Shown one piece after another: positions 28,499-38,637 of a DNA stretch of 64,000 bases; positions within the stretch are counted from its first letter, which is position 1, and every line of letters begins with the position of its first letter. A program made the translations under genes and the position numbers. Below the pieces are notes generated by a model. That model had not been told where the DNA came from, ran no database searches, and saw only the letters and a program-made list of their open reading frames with translations. Where the stretch lies: NCBI GenBank assembly GCA_900637705.1, contig LR134390.1, positions 1,550,001-1,614,000 of the forward strand, given 5' to 3'. The stretch is from Fusobacterium varium (lineage in GTDB: Bacteria; Fusobacteriota; Fusobacteriia; Fusobacteriales; Fusobacteriaceae).

Positions 28499-29362
28499 TT
28501 ATTTTTCAAGCATTTTTATATATTCTTTAACTACTTTTTCAACATAGTCCTGACAATCTTTTGCTGTACTAGGATCATATTTTCCACCATTTGTTTTATT
28601 ATTTGATAGAACTCTGATTGTAAGAAATGGCACTTTATATGCTTCACAAATTAAAGCAGCACTGGCAGCTTCCATTTCCTCCACACTTGAACCAAATTCT
28701 TCATGCAGCCAGTTTATTCTGTCAATTTCATTATTCCAGAAATTAGCCGATGCTACAGTTCCCTCTACTACTTTTCCTCTTTTATATTGATTTTTTACAG
28801 CATTGGCAGCTTTTAAAAGCATAGGGTTTCCTTCATAGTAACGAACTTTTTCTGCATCTGTATTTTCTCCTGCACTTCCTTCAGAAGCCATTACGTCCAT
28901 AGGAAGCCATTCAAAAGGATTACTTCCCTCTTTTTCATTTTTAGTCAAAGTCTTAAAGTTTCCAGCATTAAATGTTCTTTTTCCTAAAACAATATCTCCA
29001 ACATTCAGAGATTTGTCATGTCCCCCTGAAGTTCCCTGATTTATTACAGCAGCTGGTTTGAATCTCTCTATTGCTATAGCTGTTGCAGCAGCAGTATTTT
29101 CCATTCCCTTGCTTGTCTTAGCAACAATTACAGGGTAATCATTTAATGTTCCTATATAGAAAATATAGTTTCCTGTTCTTTCCTCTCTTACATTTTCAAG
29201 TCTTGCAGCCAGATTTTGTGCTTCAATAGGCATAGGTCCTTGAATAATTATAGGTTGTTTCGGCACTGAATGAGATGGGACAGTCACACTTTTAACCTGT
29301 GCATAAACTGCTGTAGCCGAAATCATCATTAACAGTAAAATTTTTTTGAATAAACTTTTCAT
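28499..29362 (-). CDS. Secreted nucleoside phosphorylase/MTA-SAH nucleosidase family protein
   Basis: 287 residues from MKSLFKKILLLMM (AAGGAGGAAATG upstream). The signal peptide ends at AVYA-QVK, so the protein is exported, unusual for this enzyme superfamily. The PNP/UDP fold is clear: PIIIQGPMPIEAQNLAARL, AAVINQGTSGG and the nucleoside-binding VEEMEAASAALIC. Where cytosolic MTA/SAH nucleosidases have a catalytic Asp in R-x-x-SD, this protein reads RVLSNNKT, an Asn. It could be an exported nucleosidase with altered chemistry or a nucleoside-binding protein. It is transcribed alone, with its own promoter and terminator. Confidence 0.78.
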   Translation of the reverse strand: MKSLFKKILLLMMISATAVYAQVKSVTVPSHSVPKQPIIIQGPMPIEAQNLAARLENVREERTGNYIFYIGTLNDYPVIVAKTSKGMENTAAATAIAIERFKPAAVINQGTSGGHDKSLNVGDIVLGKRTFNAGNFKTLTKNEKEGSNPFEWLPMDVMASEGSAGENTDAEKVRYYEGNPMLLKAANAVKNQYKRGKVVEGTVASANFWNNEIDRINWLHEEFGSSVEEMEAASAALICEAYKVPFLTIRVLSNNKTNGGKYDPSTAKDCQDYVEKVVKEYIKMLEK

Positions 29363-29401
29363 CATTTCCTCCTTAAACATTTTAATATACTCGATTCTAG
29401 T

Positions 29402-29430
29402 ATAATATAATATTAATTGACCTTTGGCAA
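29402..29430 (-). promoter_or_regulatory. Candidate promoter of the exported nucleosidase-family gene
   Basis: Minus-strand TTGCCA (29430-29425), 17 bp, TATTAT (29407-29402), 40 bp before the start codon. Confidence 0.55.
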
Positions 29431-29448
29431 GATATTTTCATATATATT

Positions 29449-29477
29449 TTGTAATATTTTCAGATTAAGGGTATAAT
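29449..29477 (+). promoter_or_regulatory. Candidate pyk promoter
   Basis: TTGTAA, 17 bp, TATAAT, ending 70 bp before the GTG start. Confidence 0.55.
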
Positions 29478-29547
29478 ATAAAGTAGTATTTAAAATCATC
29501 ATAAAAATAACTTTTTAGAAGAAAAGATATATTCAGGAGGTATCATT

Positions 29548-30957
29548 GTGAAAAAAACTAAAATAATATGTACCATTGGACCAAGTTCTGAAACAAAAGA
29601 AACTCTAAAAGAACTCCTTAAATCAGGAATGAATATGATGAGGTTGAACTTCTCCCATGGAAATTATGAAGAACATAAAGAAAAAATTGATAATTTCAGG
29701 GCAGCTCAGGCAGAAACTGGTATTAGAGCAGCTCTTATGCTTGATATCAAAGGACCTAAAATAAGAACTACTAAACTTAAAGATGGAAAAAATGTAAATA
29801 TAGTATCAGGTCAGGAATTCATAATCACTACTGATAAATCTGTAATTGGCGATGAAAAAATGGTCGCTGTCACTTATGAAGATATTATACAGGACGTTAA
29901 AGTAGGTGAAAAACTTCTTATAGATGATGGACTTTTACAGTTCAGCATAAAAGAAATCACAGGAAATAAAATAATCTGTATAGCTCTAAATAATGGTGAA
30001 CTTGGAGAAAATAAAGGTGTCAATCTTCCAAAAGCTAAAGTCAGCCTTCCTGCTATATCTGAAAAAGATAAAAACGACCTTATTTTCGGCTGCCAGCAGG
30101 GTGTTGACTATGTAGCTGCTTCATTTATCAGAAAAGCTGATGATGTAAAAGATGTAAGAAAAGTATTAGATGAAAATGGTGGAAAAAATATTCTTATAAT
30201 ATCTAAGATAGAAACTCAAGAAGGAATAGATAACTTTGATGAAATATTAAAAGTTTCTGATGGTATCATGGTTGCAAGAGGAGATCTTGGAGTGGAAATC
30301 CCTATTGAAGATGTACCTATTGCACAAAAAATGATGATAGAAAAATGTAATGCTGCTGGTAAAGTGGTTATCACTGCTACTCAAATGCTCGATTCTATGA
30401 TTAAAAATCCAAGACCTACAAGAGCAGAAGTAAACGATGTAGCTAATGCAATTCTTGATGGAACAGACTGTATCATGCTTTCTGGAGAGTCTGCCAATGG
30501 TAAATATCCAGTAGAAGCTGTAAGAGTTATGACTAGAATATCTGAAAAAATCGACCCTCTTGTTTCTAAGAAAAACTATTTTACAGAGGATATGACAATT
30601 ACTACTGCTGTTACTAAGGGTACTGCTGAGATAAGTGAATCTCTTAATACAAAAGTTATAGTTGTTGCAACTCAATCTGGTAGAGCTGCAAGAGATATGA
30701 GAAGATATTTTCCTAAAGCTGAAATTCTAGCAATTACTAATAATGAAAAAACTGCCAATCAACTTCTTATTGTGAGAGGAATCACTCCTTTCATTGATGG
30801 ACAGCCTGAAAATCTTGATTCATTCTTCCAACTGGCAGAAAAAGTTTCAGTGGATTTGAAGCTGGCTAAAAAAGATGATGTTATAATTGCAAACTGTGGA
30901 GAATCTATATTTAAAGTTGGAACTACCAACTCTATCAAATTAATAAAAATAAGCTGA
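29548..30957 (+). CDS. pyk: Pyruvate kinase
   Basis: 469 residues, full length without the extra C-terminal domain found in Bacillus. Starts with GTG behind CAGGAGG. Converts phosphoenolpyruvate and ADP to pyruvate and ATP. TKIICTIGPSS, MMRLNFSHG, MLDIKGPKIRT, the catalytic-lysine region IISKIETQEG, VARGDLGVEI, and ITATQMLDSMIKNPRPTRAEVNDVANA are all intact. The C-terminal allosteric domain includes VVATQSGRAARDMRRYFPKA. Monocistronic, followed by a hairpin shared with the convergent porin gene. Confidence 0.97.
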   Translation: MKKTKIICTIGPSSETKETLKELLKSGMNMMRLNFSHGNYEEHKEKIDNFRAAQAETGIRAALMLDIKGPKIRTTKLKDGKNVNIVSGQEFIITTDKSVIGDEKMVAVTYEDIIQDVKVGEKLLIDDGLLQFSIKEITGNKIICIALNNGELGENKGVNLPKAKVSLPAISEKDKNDLIFGCQQGVDYVAASFIRKADDVKDVRKVLDENGGKNILIISKIETQEGIDNFDEILKVSDGIMVARGDLGVEIPIEDVPIAQKMMIEKCNAAGKVVITATQMLDSMIKNPRPTRAEVNDVANAILDGTDCIMLSGESANGKYPVEAVRVMTRISEKIDPLVSKKNYFTEDMTITTAVTKGTAEISESLNTKVIVVATQSGRAARDMRRYFPKAEILAITNNEKTANQLLIVRGITPFIDGQPENLDSFFQLAEKVSVDLKLAKKDDVIIANCGESIFKVGTTNSIKLIKIS

Positions 30958-30974
30958 GAAATTTAAAGATATAG

Positions 30975-31036
30975 AAAAAATGAGAATGTTCAAAAGCGAT
31001 TATTATATTTCTGCCTATGAATCATTCTCATTTTAT
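30975..31036. terminator. Bidirectional terminator between pyk and the MipA-like gene
   Basis: AAAATGAGAATG pairs with CATTCTCATTTT around a long AT-rich loop; T-rich on both strands. Confidence 0.7.
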
Positions 31037-31043
31037 TTTAATT

Positions 31044-31789
31044 TTAGAAGAAGTATTTTATTCCTCCACCTATCATATACATCCAATCTCTTTCTACTAT
31101 TGGTGAATCAGATATATCTGATGAAAATTTCTCTATCCCGAAAAATGAATCAACAGATATATTTTCAGTAAGTTTATAGTCCAGTGTAAGTACAGCTCCA
31201 TATGAATAAGCTGTTCCACCTTTATATTCATTTTTTAAATTATCTCTGCTGCTTCTCTCAGCCTCTTTTGATGTTACTCCAAAATAATAATCTGTATAGT
31301 GTTTTGAAAATCCTCTGAAATGTATTCCTGGTATTATAGTTAGCTTATTATTTGCAAAATACATTTTATATAAGCTTGCCCTTCCTTCAGCACCATGTTC
31401 TCCAAATTGAGCATTCAAACCAGTTCTTATTCCATAGATACCAGTTTCTGCATCTAATCTGATTCCTCCCATTACTTGAAAATCACGATCATCTATATTT
31501 TTATATCCATTTTTCATATCCTTTCCTTTTATAGGAAATCCTGCTAATGGATCAATATAAATTGATGTACTGAATTTATCATTTTTATAAAAACGATATC
31601 CCAATGTTGCAGCTTTCAAATAAAAATTTCCATAATCTACATCTAGCAAAGGAATTGGATATGCCAGTGTCTTATCTCCTTTATAAAGATTGTTTGAAAC
31701 TCCAGCTCCAATCCCTATACCGTATCTATTTTCTGCAAATACAGTAGTTGATGCTAAAATAGCTGCTAACCCGATTAAAATTTTTTCAT
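31044..31789 (-). CDS. MipA/OmpV-like outer-membrane protein, frameshifted at codon 3
   Basis: The open frame covers 31649-31044, but it is continuous upstream with a signal-peptide frame (ILIGLAAILASTTVFA, then ENRYGIGIGAGVSNNLYKGD) up to a ribosome site and ATG at 31789. There the minus strand reads ATG, six A, TTTTAA, which stops at codon 5. One more A gives MKKILIGLAAILASTTVFA and an intact protein of about 248 residues. The mature part is beta-rich and ends KYFF with terminal Phe. YKGDKTLAYPIPLLDVDYGNFYL resembles the MipA/OmpV family of porin-like barrels. Intact in other strains, phase-variable or a base-calling error are all possible. Confidence 0.72.
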
Positions 31790-31802
31790 TTGTTCTCTCC
31801 TT

Positions 31803-34800
31803 TTATTTTTTTATAACTACTTCTAGTTTTTTCTCATCATACACATAATCTTTAAAGTCCACTTTGAAAAACAGTGCATATATCACAGGAATTATTCCCA
31901 AAGCCAGCACTGTATCAGTTGCAAGTCCAAAAATAAGAACAACTGCTAATGGCTGGAATAAAGGTCCTCCAAAGAAATATAGTGGCATAAGCCCCATAAG
32001 TGTAGTGGCAACTGTTAAAAATATCGGTCTTAATCTTGACTGACATCCAAATACTATTGCGTCCTGATCATTTCTCCCCATATCATCTTTTTCAATAGTC
32101 ATTTTATCTACAAGAATGATAGCATGATTCAGAACTACCCCTGCCAGTGAAATTATTCCTATAATAGCCATAAATCCAAGCTGAGTATTTGTACACAGCA
32201 GCCCTATTGCTATTCCCGGTATAGACAGAGGAATTACCAGCATTATTGACAATCCTTTCTTTATAGAATTAAACTGCCCTATTACCAGCAAAAACATTAT
32301 TAACAATGCTATTGGAACAGCCTGAAATAATGCTCCCTCATTTTCTGAAGAAGTTTTCATTATACCTGCTGGATAATATTTTATTTCCGGTCCCCATTCT
32401 TTTAACTTTTCAGTCAGCCATGGCATTATTTCATTATTTACCTCTGGTGGTGTATATCCATCTTGTATTCCAGCATCTACCTCTATTCCATATGACATAT
32501 CCCTTGTATAGACAAAATCAGGAATATATTCCACTTTTATATCTGCTATCTGATTTAAAGGAACTGACACTCCTGATGGAGTCATAAACTGTATAGTTTC
32601 TATATTAGTGATGTCATCTTTATATGATCTGCTTCCTTTCAGCATTACAGGAATAATAGTACTTTTGGGAGGAGCTTCAAAATTTCTATACACAGTGGCA
32701 TTTGTTCCCTGCAATATAAATTGAAGGGTTTTTCCCACAACACTATTTGATAACCCTGCTTTCTTAGCTTTTTCCTGATTTATATTTATCGTTATTCTAG
32801 GGACTTCATTTCCCCAGTTGTTGCTTACAGCTCTTATACCTTTTACTGTTTTTATTTTTTCCTCAAATTCTTTTGATACTTTTTTCAAAAGTTCTATATT
32901 ATCTGAAACAAATACATATCCCAAATCTTTCTCTAAAGATACTCCACTTCCCATACCTTTGGTAGTTATATCTATTCCCGGATATTTACTCTGCATATAC
33001 AGATTTATCTCAGAGCTTAATTTCTTTATTATTCTATAATCTGTGACATTATACATTACATAGGCATATTCTGGAAGCCTTGTTTCAGGCTGATAACTTG
33101 TAGAATATTTAGGTGCTCCTCCTCCAATAAATATTCCCCAGCTCAATACTCCCTGTTTTTTATACTTCTTGTCTGTTCCTCCAGTAGTTATATAGTTCCA
33201 CAATGAAGGTGAAAGAGGTTCCTGTTCTCCAGTACTGTAATTTTTCTTTATAAATTCATTCAAATCATTTACAACTTCTGCTGTACGATTGATATCTGTT
33301 CCTTTCGGCATTCTTATATATGTAGACATTACAGGGTCTGTAGAATCTGGCATAAAGTTTTTAGGTACTACTCCTAAAAGTACAAGTCCAAGACAGAAAG
33401 CTCCTATTGTAACACTTATAGATAATTTTTTCTTCTTTAAAAGCGTAACAAGGATTTTTCTGTAAATGAGATAAGGTTTTGAATCCATATTCTGCCTGCT
33501 TCCAGACTTCACTTTCAGAAAATCCAAGCACAACAGAGGAATAAGCGTCTGATTAATAAGCCATGAACCCAGCAGTGCAAGAAGTACTACTATTGTAAGA
33601 GGTCCTACATATTCCCCCATATTTTCTTTATTCAGTATAATAGGAGAAAAGGCCACTATTGTAGTAAGTGAACTTACAAGGAGTGGAACAGCCAGAGTTT
33701 TGCCTGATTCCAGACAGGCTTCCATTCTGCTTCTTCCCTCCTGCATTAATACCATTATATTTTCAGACATTACCACTGCATTATCTACCAGCATTCCCAG
33801 AGCTATTATCAAACCTGCCAGAGTTATCTGATTTATTCCATAACCAAGATAATAAAGTCCTATTATTGTGAATGCTATAGATGTTGGTGTCAAAGCTGCT
33901 ACTATTAATCCAGAACGAAGTCCCAGACACAGGAGCATTACAATTACTATTGTCACTATTGCCTGTACCAGATTGGCTATAAAAGATGTCACTTTATCCT
34001 GTACCAGATCAGGCTGATAGTAAATCTGTCCAACTTCTATTCCTATGGGAAGCTTGCTCTTAAATTCCTTCAGAACCTTTTTTATTCCCTTGCTCATTAC
34101 CAGAACATCTTCCTTATCTCCAAGGGACACTCCCAGTGTGATAGCTTTATCCCCATTATATGAAATCATATAGTCTGAAGGGTCTTTATATGTTTTTTCC
34201 ACAGTTGCTATCTCTTTTAAATATATAGCATTTTTTCCATTTGAATCTGTTATTATAGTATTCTCTATATCTTTTATATTTTTAAAATTTCCTGTTGGAG
34301 ATATTTTTATTCTGTAGTCATCAGATACTACATCTCCTCCGTTTTCTATTACATTGACATTTTGAAGAGTATCTATTATATTACTCATTGATATTTTAGA
34401 TTGTGAAAGTCTTTCATTATCCACTTTTACATAGATAACTTCACTCTGCACACCACTTATATCTATTCTTCCTATCTGTGGCACTGAAAATAATAATTTT
34501 GCCTTTAAATTTTCAGCAGTCTTATACAATTCTTCATATGAATAGCTGTCACCACTTATTGTCAGCAGAGTACCATATATATCACCAAAATATGTATTTA
34601 TTATTGGCGTCTGTACTCCCTCTGGAAGTGCAGGAACAACAAATGTATTTATTCTGTTCCTTAGCTCCTGCCATATTGGAACTAAATCTCTGTTACCACT
34701 TTTTATATTCACATAAACATTAGACTGTCCCGGTATGTTTTTTGAGTCCACATAATCTAAAGTTTCTATATTCTGTATCTGATCTGCTATCTTTTTGCTT

Positions 34801-34988
34801 ACCAAATCAGCCATCTGCTTGGAAGTTGCCCCTGGCCAGTTGGTTGTTATGAGAGCCACCTTCACAGTAAATCCCGGATCTTCTGATTTTTCTGATTTAA
34901 CATAGGACATATATCCCACAAATAGAAGGGTTATAAATATCAGATAAGTTGTTACTTTGTTTTTTAAAGCGACATCTGTAAGTTTCAT
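31803..34988 (-). CDS. RND efflux transporter permease (AcrB-type)
   Basis: 1,061 residues, normal for the family. Inner-membrane proton-driven pump with twelve membrane helices and two large periplasmic loops. The N-terminal LKNKVTTYLIFITLLFVGYMSY helix, ALGMLVDNAVVMSENI in TM4 (Asp-Asn where AcrB has Asp-Asp), LVSSLTTIVAFSPI and the late GLMPLYFFGGPLFQPLAVVLIFGL are all recognisable. Its start abuts the adaptor gene's stop, so TolC, adaptor and pump are one operon. Substrates cannot be deduced; the single-Asp TM4 is seen in many RND pumps. Confidence 0.93.
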   Translation of the reverse strand: MKLTDVALKNKVTTYLIFITLLFVGYMSYVKSEKSEDPGFTVKVALITTNWPGATSKQMADLVSKKIADQIQNIETLDYVDSKNIPGQSNVYVNIKSGNRDLVPIWQELRNRINTFVVPALPEGVQTPIINTYFGDIYGTLLTISGDSYSYEELYKTAENLKAKLLFSVPQIGRIDISGVQSEVIYVKVDNERLSQSKISMSNIIDTLQNVNVIENGGDVVSDDYRIKISPTGNFKNIKDIENTIITDSNGKNAIYLKEIATVEKTYKDPSDYMISYNGDKAITLGVSLGDKEDVLVMSKGIKKVLKEFKSKLPIGIEVGQIYYQPDLVQDKVTSFIANLVQAIVTIVIVMLLCLGLRSGLIVAALTPTSIAFTIIGLYYLGYGINQITLAGLIIALGMLVDNAVVMSENIMVLMQEGRSRMEACLESGKTLAVPLLVSSLTTIVAFSPIILNKENMGEYVGPLTIVVLLALLGSWLINQTLIPLLCLDFLKVKSGSRQNMDSKPYLIYRKILVTLLKKKKLSISVTIGAFCLGLVLLGVVPKNFMPDSTDPVMSTYIRMPKGTDINRTAEVVNDLNEFIKKNYSTGEQEPLSPSLWNYITTGGTDKKYKKQGVLSWGIFIGGGAPKYSTSYQPETRLPEYAYVMYNVTDYRIIKKLSSEINLYMQSKYPGIDITTKGMGSGVSLEKDLGYVFVSDNIELLKKVSKEFEEKIKTVKGIRAVSNNWGNEVPRITININQEKAKKAGLSNSVVGKTLQFILQGTNATVYRNFEAPPKSTIIPVMLKGSRSYKDDITNIETIQFMTPSGVSVPLNQIADIKVEYIPDFVYTRDMSYGIEVDAGIQDGYTPPEVNNEIMPWLTEKLKEWGPEIKYYPAGIMKTSSENEGALFQAVPIALLIMFLLVIGQFNSIKKGLSIMLVIPLSIPGIAIGLLCTNTQLGFMAIIGIISLAGVVLNHAIILVDKMTIEKDDMGRNDQDAIVFGCQSRLRPIFLTVATTLMGLMPLYFFGGPLFQPLAVVLIFGLATDTVLALGIIPVIYALFFKVDFKDYVYDEKKLEVVIKK

Positions 34989-36083
34989 CTAATTTTTCAC
35001 TCCTTCCAACAGAGAAACTTCCTGACCGTTCTGAATTTGCGAAACCCCTTTTATAATAATATATTCTCCAGACTGTATTCCATCAAGTATCTCTATTCCA
35101 TTTTGATTTATCTCCCCGGTTTTTACCAGCCTTTTGACAGCATGTCCTATTTCACCGTCAATATCAGTTATAATGTAGACATATGGTCTGTTCTCTGAAT
35201 CTTTCAATATTGATTCAAATGGAATTGTTATATTTTTATTTTCCTTTGATTCTAAAAGCACATTAGCAGTCATTCCCACCCTTATATTCTCAGGAGCATC
35301 TTCCAGTTTTGCTTTTACAGGATAAGTGTTTCCAAATTCATTTGATACAGTTCCTATATTAGTTATTTTTCCATTAATGAGAGCCTCAGGAATAAAATCT
35401 ACAGTTACAAGGACCTTTTCTCCTTCTTTCAGGGTAGGAATTGCCGATTCAGAAACATTGAACTCCACTGTTTTATCTCCAGAGGTATTCAATATAAATA
35501 CTGGTGTCTGAGGGTTTACAGATTGATTGACTTCACTTTTCACCTCTCCGATAGTTCCTTCTGCTGGTGCTTTGAGTTCTGTATATCCAAGTTGAATTTT
35601 TGCCAAATCAACACTGTTTTTCAGAGCATTCATCGTTGCTGCTGCTGATCTGTATGAGGCTATTGCATTATCATAACTGGCTTTTGATATACTGTTTTCA
35701 AGATACAGAGCCTGTGCCCTTTCATAATTTGATTTTGCTTCTGTATATCCTGCCTTTCCTTTTTCCAGTTCTGCAAGAGCTTTTTGATAATTTACCTTAT
35801 ATTCTGTTGGATCAAGTACTGCCAGTACTTCTCCTTTTTTTACATGATCTCCAAGCTGCGCCATTCTTTTTTCAATAGTTCCAGATACTCTGAAACTAAG
35901 GCTGGACAATGCTTGAGATTTGATTACTCCAACATAATTTTTAGAAATATTTTCATCTGTTTTTTTAGCAATTTTATATACAACAGGTCTTACAGCCATG
36001 TCATATTTATATTCCTGTTCTTTTTTTCCACAGGCACTTATTATTGCTGCTAAAATTAATATCATTAATATTTGTTTTTTCAT
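34989..36083 (-). CDS. RND periplasmic adaptor lipoprotein (membrane fusion protein)
   Basis: 364 residues. Lipobox LAAIISAC-GKK gives a lipid-anchored N-terminus. SLSFRVSGTIEKRMAQLGDHVKKGEVLAVLDPTEY is the first half-lipoyl domain, followed by a helical hairpin (about 90-155), then LKAPAEGTIGEV and the beta-barrel (TVEFNVSESAIPTLKEGEKV). It links the RND pump to TolC. The start overlaps the TolC stop by 1 bp (TAATG). Confidence 0.93.
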   Translation of the reverse strand: MKKQILMILILAAIISACGKKEQEYKYDMAVRPVVYKIAKKTDENISKNYVGVIKSQALSSLSFRVSGTIEKRMAQLGDHVKKGEVLAVLDPTEYKVNYQKALAELEKGKAGYTEAKSNYERAQALYLENSISKASYDNAIASYRSAAATMNALKNSVDLAKIQLGYTELKAPAEGTIGEVKSEVNQSVNPQTPVFILNTSGDKTVEFNVSESAIPTLKEGEKVLVTVDFIPEALINGKITNIGTVSNEFGNTYPVKAKLEDAPENIRVGMTANVLLESKENKNITIPFESILKDSENRPYVYIITDIDGEIGHAVKRLVKTGEINQNGIEILDGIQSGEYIIIKGVSQIQNGQEVSLLEGVKN

Positions 36084-38284
36084 TATTTATACTCCTTTAA
36101 AATACCTGACAGCTGATTTCTCAACTGCTCTTTTTCTTCCTTACTCATTGTTAAAGATGATTTTCCATATAAATTCTCTAATTTCAATATGGAATTTAAA
36201 AGACTGTAATTTTTTATTGTATTTTCCAGACTTTGAGATAATGCATTATTTTGAGCATCTAAAAAGTCTGTAATATTTATGCTTCCATTTGAATAAAGAT
36301 TTTTTACTATCTTCATATTTTTAGCTGCTGCTTCTGCTGCCTGTTTAGAAGCATATGTCTGTATGTAGTTAGTCAAAAACTCATTAAAGGCTTGTGATAC
36401 AGCCTGTGATAGTTGTGATTCTGTTATTTTTTTACTATAATTTAATGAATCTATTTCACTTTGAAGAGATTTTCTCTTATAATGTATCTCCCCTCCTGAT
36501 ATAAGAGGAAGTGTTATTTTTACTCCAGCCTGCCAGTATTCATCTTCTCCATTTGGCGGATAATTTCTATTTTTCCCCCATGGTTCTATCATATTATCTT
36601 TGTTGTATTGAGCAAAGGCTTCTATTGTAGGAATTATTCTTTCTCTTCCTGCTGCTGAATATTCTCTCTTTTTACCTTTTATCTCATTTTCTATAATATT
36701 CAGATTATTTGAATTTTCCAATGCTCCTTTAAGCAGAAATTCTTCAATAGCAGAATTTTTTTCACTGTTTACAAAAAAGCTGCTGAAGTTTCTGTTGAAT
36801 ACAAAGTATCTTGATATGTTTTCTAATTCTTCATAGCTGTACTGCTGGTTTTTCGGCAGATCAAGATATGTATTTAATTGTATAGTTGATTGTTTTATCT
36901 GATTTTTTACAGAAACTATATTTGAATATGCTTCTGAAAGACTTGATTCCAGTCTGTATATATCCTGTACTCCCCCTGATCCCACTTTATAATTTATATT
37001 TGCTATTTTCAAACTCTCTTTGAGTACATCATAATTGCTTTCCTGTATCTTCAATTGTGCATTTAACTGAAGAATATTCAGATATGTTGAGGATATATAA
37101 TAAATAATATCAAGCTTCTGCTGCTCCAAATCAGATCTTTTACTTTCCATAGCCAATTTTGAAAGATATACATTGGTATTCAGCTGCTCGCTATAAATCA
37201 CTTGAGATAGCTGCAAATATGATTTTGCCGAGTTTTGTTGAGCTTTATTAAATACAACATCATTACTCTTTTTATCCAGAAATGTTCCATCTATATTTGC
37301 TGATAACTGAGGTAATCTATATGAATTACTTACATTTACGTCATATTTGCTTGTAATCAAATCCTGATTTTTTTTCAGAATTTCAAGGTTATTTTTTAAT
37401 CCTATTTCTATAGCAGTTTTTAAATCTAATTTTTTTAATTCCACCTTTTTCTTATTTATAACAGAAACTTCCTGTAATACACTCAAAGGAAGATTATAGC
37501 CGATTTGAATTCCAATTTCCTCATTGTAAAATAATTCTCCCTCTGGAGAAGTTATTTCTTCTATCTTATTTATTCCCTGTCCTGTTTTAAAATAAATATA
37601 GTTAAGTACAGAAGCTTTGATTCTTTTTCCAAGTTCCTGATCCATGTTGTATCCCATAAAGGCGTATTTATCTAAAGATTTTTCATAGTCAACAAGCAGT
37701 GTAGGTATATTTTCCCTTTCAGATTCCTCTAAAAATTCTCTAGTTGCTTTTTGAATATTTATTTTAACAGAATTATTTTGATATTTTTCTTCAAGCTTTT
37801 TTATATCACTGTCAGATAAATTAGATATAGCTATATTTATCTGTGAAACTCTTGGTATCTGCTTCATTATTTCTATTCCCTTTTGCAAATCCAGTTCTCC
37901 ATAAATATAGCTCACATTTCTAGGTACAGCTTTTTGACTTTTTTCAAAATTCAAAGGAAAAAAATACAGCTTGTTTCTGCTTAACTCTTTATAATTTTCA
38001 GGCTTAGAACTGCTGAATACAAAAATGGAATCTAATTCTTTGCCTTTGCCCATCTCTTTCAGCAGCTGCTCTAAATTATTTTCATTAAGATAACCTATTC
38101 TTGTTATTTTAGGAACATATCCTGTCTTTGAGAAATTATTGTCCAGCTCTTTTTGCAACACTACTTTTGTATTTTTAGAAAAATTTGAATTATTATCAAA
38201 TATAATACCTATATTCAAATCTTTTGAAAAAACACAAATACTCCATAATATGAGTCCAGACAAAATTAAAATCTTTCGTTTCAT
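36083..38284 (-). CDS. TolC-family outer-membrane channel fused to an N-terminal periplasmic-binding-like domain
   Basis: 733 residues, about 280 longer than a usual TolC. Signal peptide MKRKILILSGLILWSICVFS. Residues about 20-260 (NIGIIFDNNSNFSKNTKVVLQKEL, DSIFVFSSSKP, SYIYGELDLQKGIEIMKQI, FMGYNMDQELGKRIKA) look like the ABC-type substrate-binding (ABC_sub_bind, type 1 periplasmic-binding) fold. From about 285 on it is a standard TolC/OEP: LDLKTAIEIGLKNNLEILKK, two coiled-coil repeats, PLISGGEIHYKRKSLQSEID. First gene of the efflux operon. The extra domain could sense substrate or dock to the adaptor. Confidence 0.85.
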   Translation of the reverse strand: MKRKILILSGLILWSICVFSKDLNIGIIFDNNSNFSKNTKVVLQKELDNNFSKTGYVPKITRIGYLNENNLEQLLKEMGKGKELDSIFVFSSSKPENYKELSRNKLYFFPLNFEKSQKAVPRNVSYIYGELDLQKGIEIMKQIPRVSQINIAISNLSDSDIKKLEEKYQNNSVKINIQKATREFLEESERENIPTLLVDYEKSLDKYAFMGYNMDQELGKRIKASVLNYIYFKTGQGINKIEEITSPEGELFYNEEIGIQIGYNLPLSVLQEVSVINKKKVELKKLDLKTAIEIGLKNNLEILKKNQDLITSKYDVNVSNSYRLPQLSANIDGTFLDKKSNDVVFNKAQQNSAKSYLQLSQVIYSEQLNTNVYLSKLAMESKRSDLEQQKLDIIYYISSTYLNILQLNAQLKIQESNYDVLKESLKIANINYKVGSGGVQDIYRLESSLSEAYSNIVSVKNQIKQSTIQLNTYLDLPKNQQYSYEELENISRYFVFNRNFSSFFVNSEKNSAIEEFLLKGALENSNNLNIIENEIKGKKREYSAAGRERIIPTIEAFAQYNKDNMIEPWGKNRNYPPNGEDEYWQAGVKITLPLISGGEIHYKRKSLQSEIDSLNYSKKITESQLSQAVSQAFNEFLTNYIQTYASKQAAEAAAKNMKIVKNLYSNGSINITDFLDAQNNALSQSLENTIKNYSLLNSILKLENLYGKSSLTMSKEEKEQLRNQLSGILKEYK

Positions 38285-38637
38285 AAAAAATTTTTACCTC
38301 CATTATTTAAATTTTATTTTTTAACCTCAAATATAGCTATCAATTCCCTGTTTTTCCTTTCATTTTTATTGTGAACAAACAGAGATTTACATTTAGGTCA
38401 TTAGAAATAAAAAATACTTTCCTTTTTTATTTTTCAAGATTTTTTATTTTTATAATCTTCATTTATTTTATTCGCTATGTATTTTATCATTAATCCCACA
38501 CTTTTTAAACACATTTTTTTAACTCAGACTAGATTATCTTTGTAGATTTTAAAATATAAATCATCATATATTCAAATTAATCTAACTATTCTAAATATTT
38601 ATTTTTTATTCTTATATAATTATAAATTTTTATTATA
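38285..38637. other. Intergenic region upstream of the efflux operon
   Basis: About 350 bp of AT-rich DNA that must contain the efflux promoter on the minus strand. No open frame, RNA or regulator site could be supported. Confidence 0.4.
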
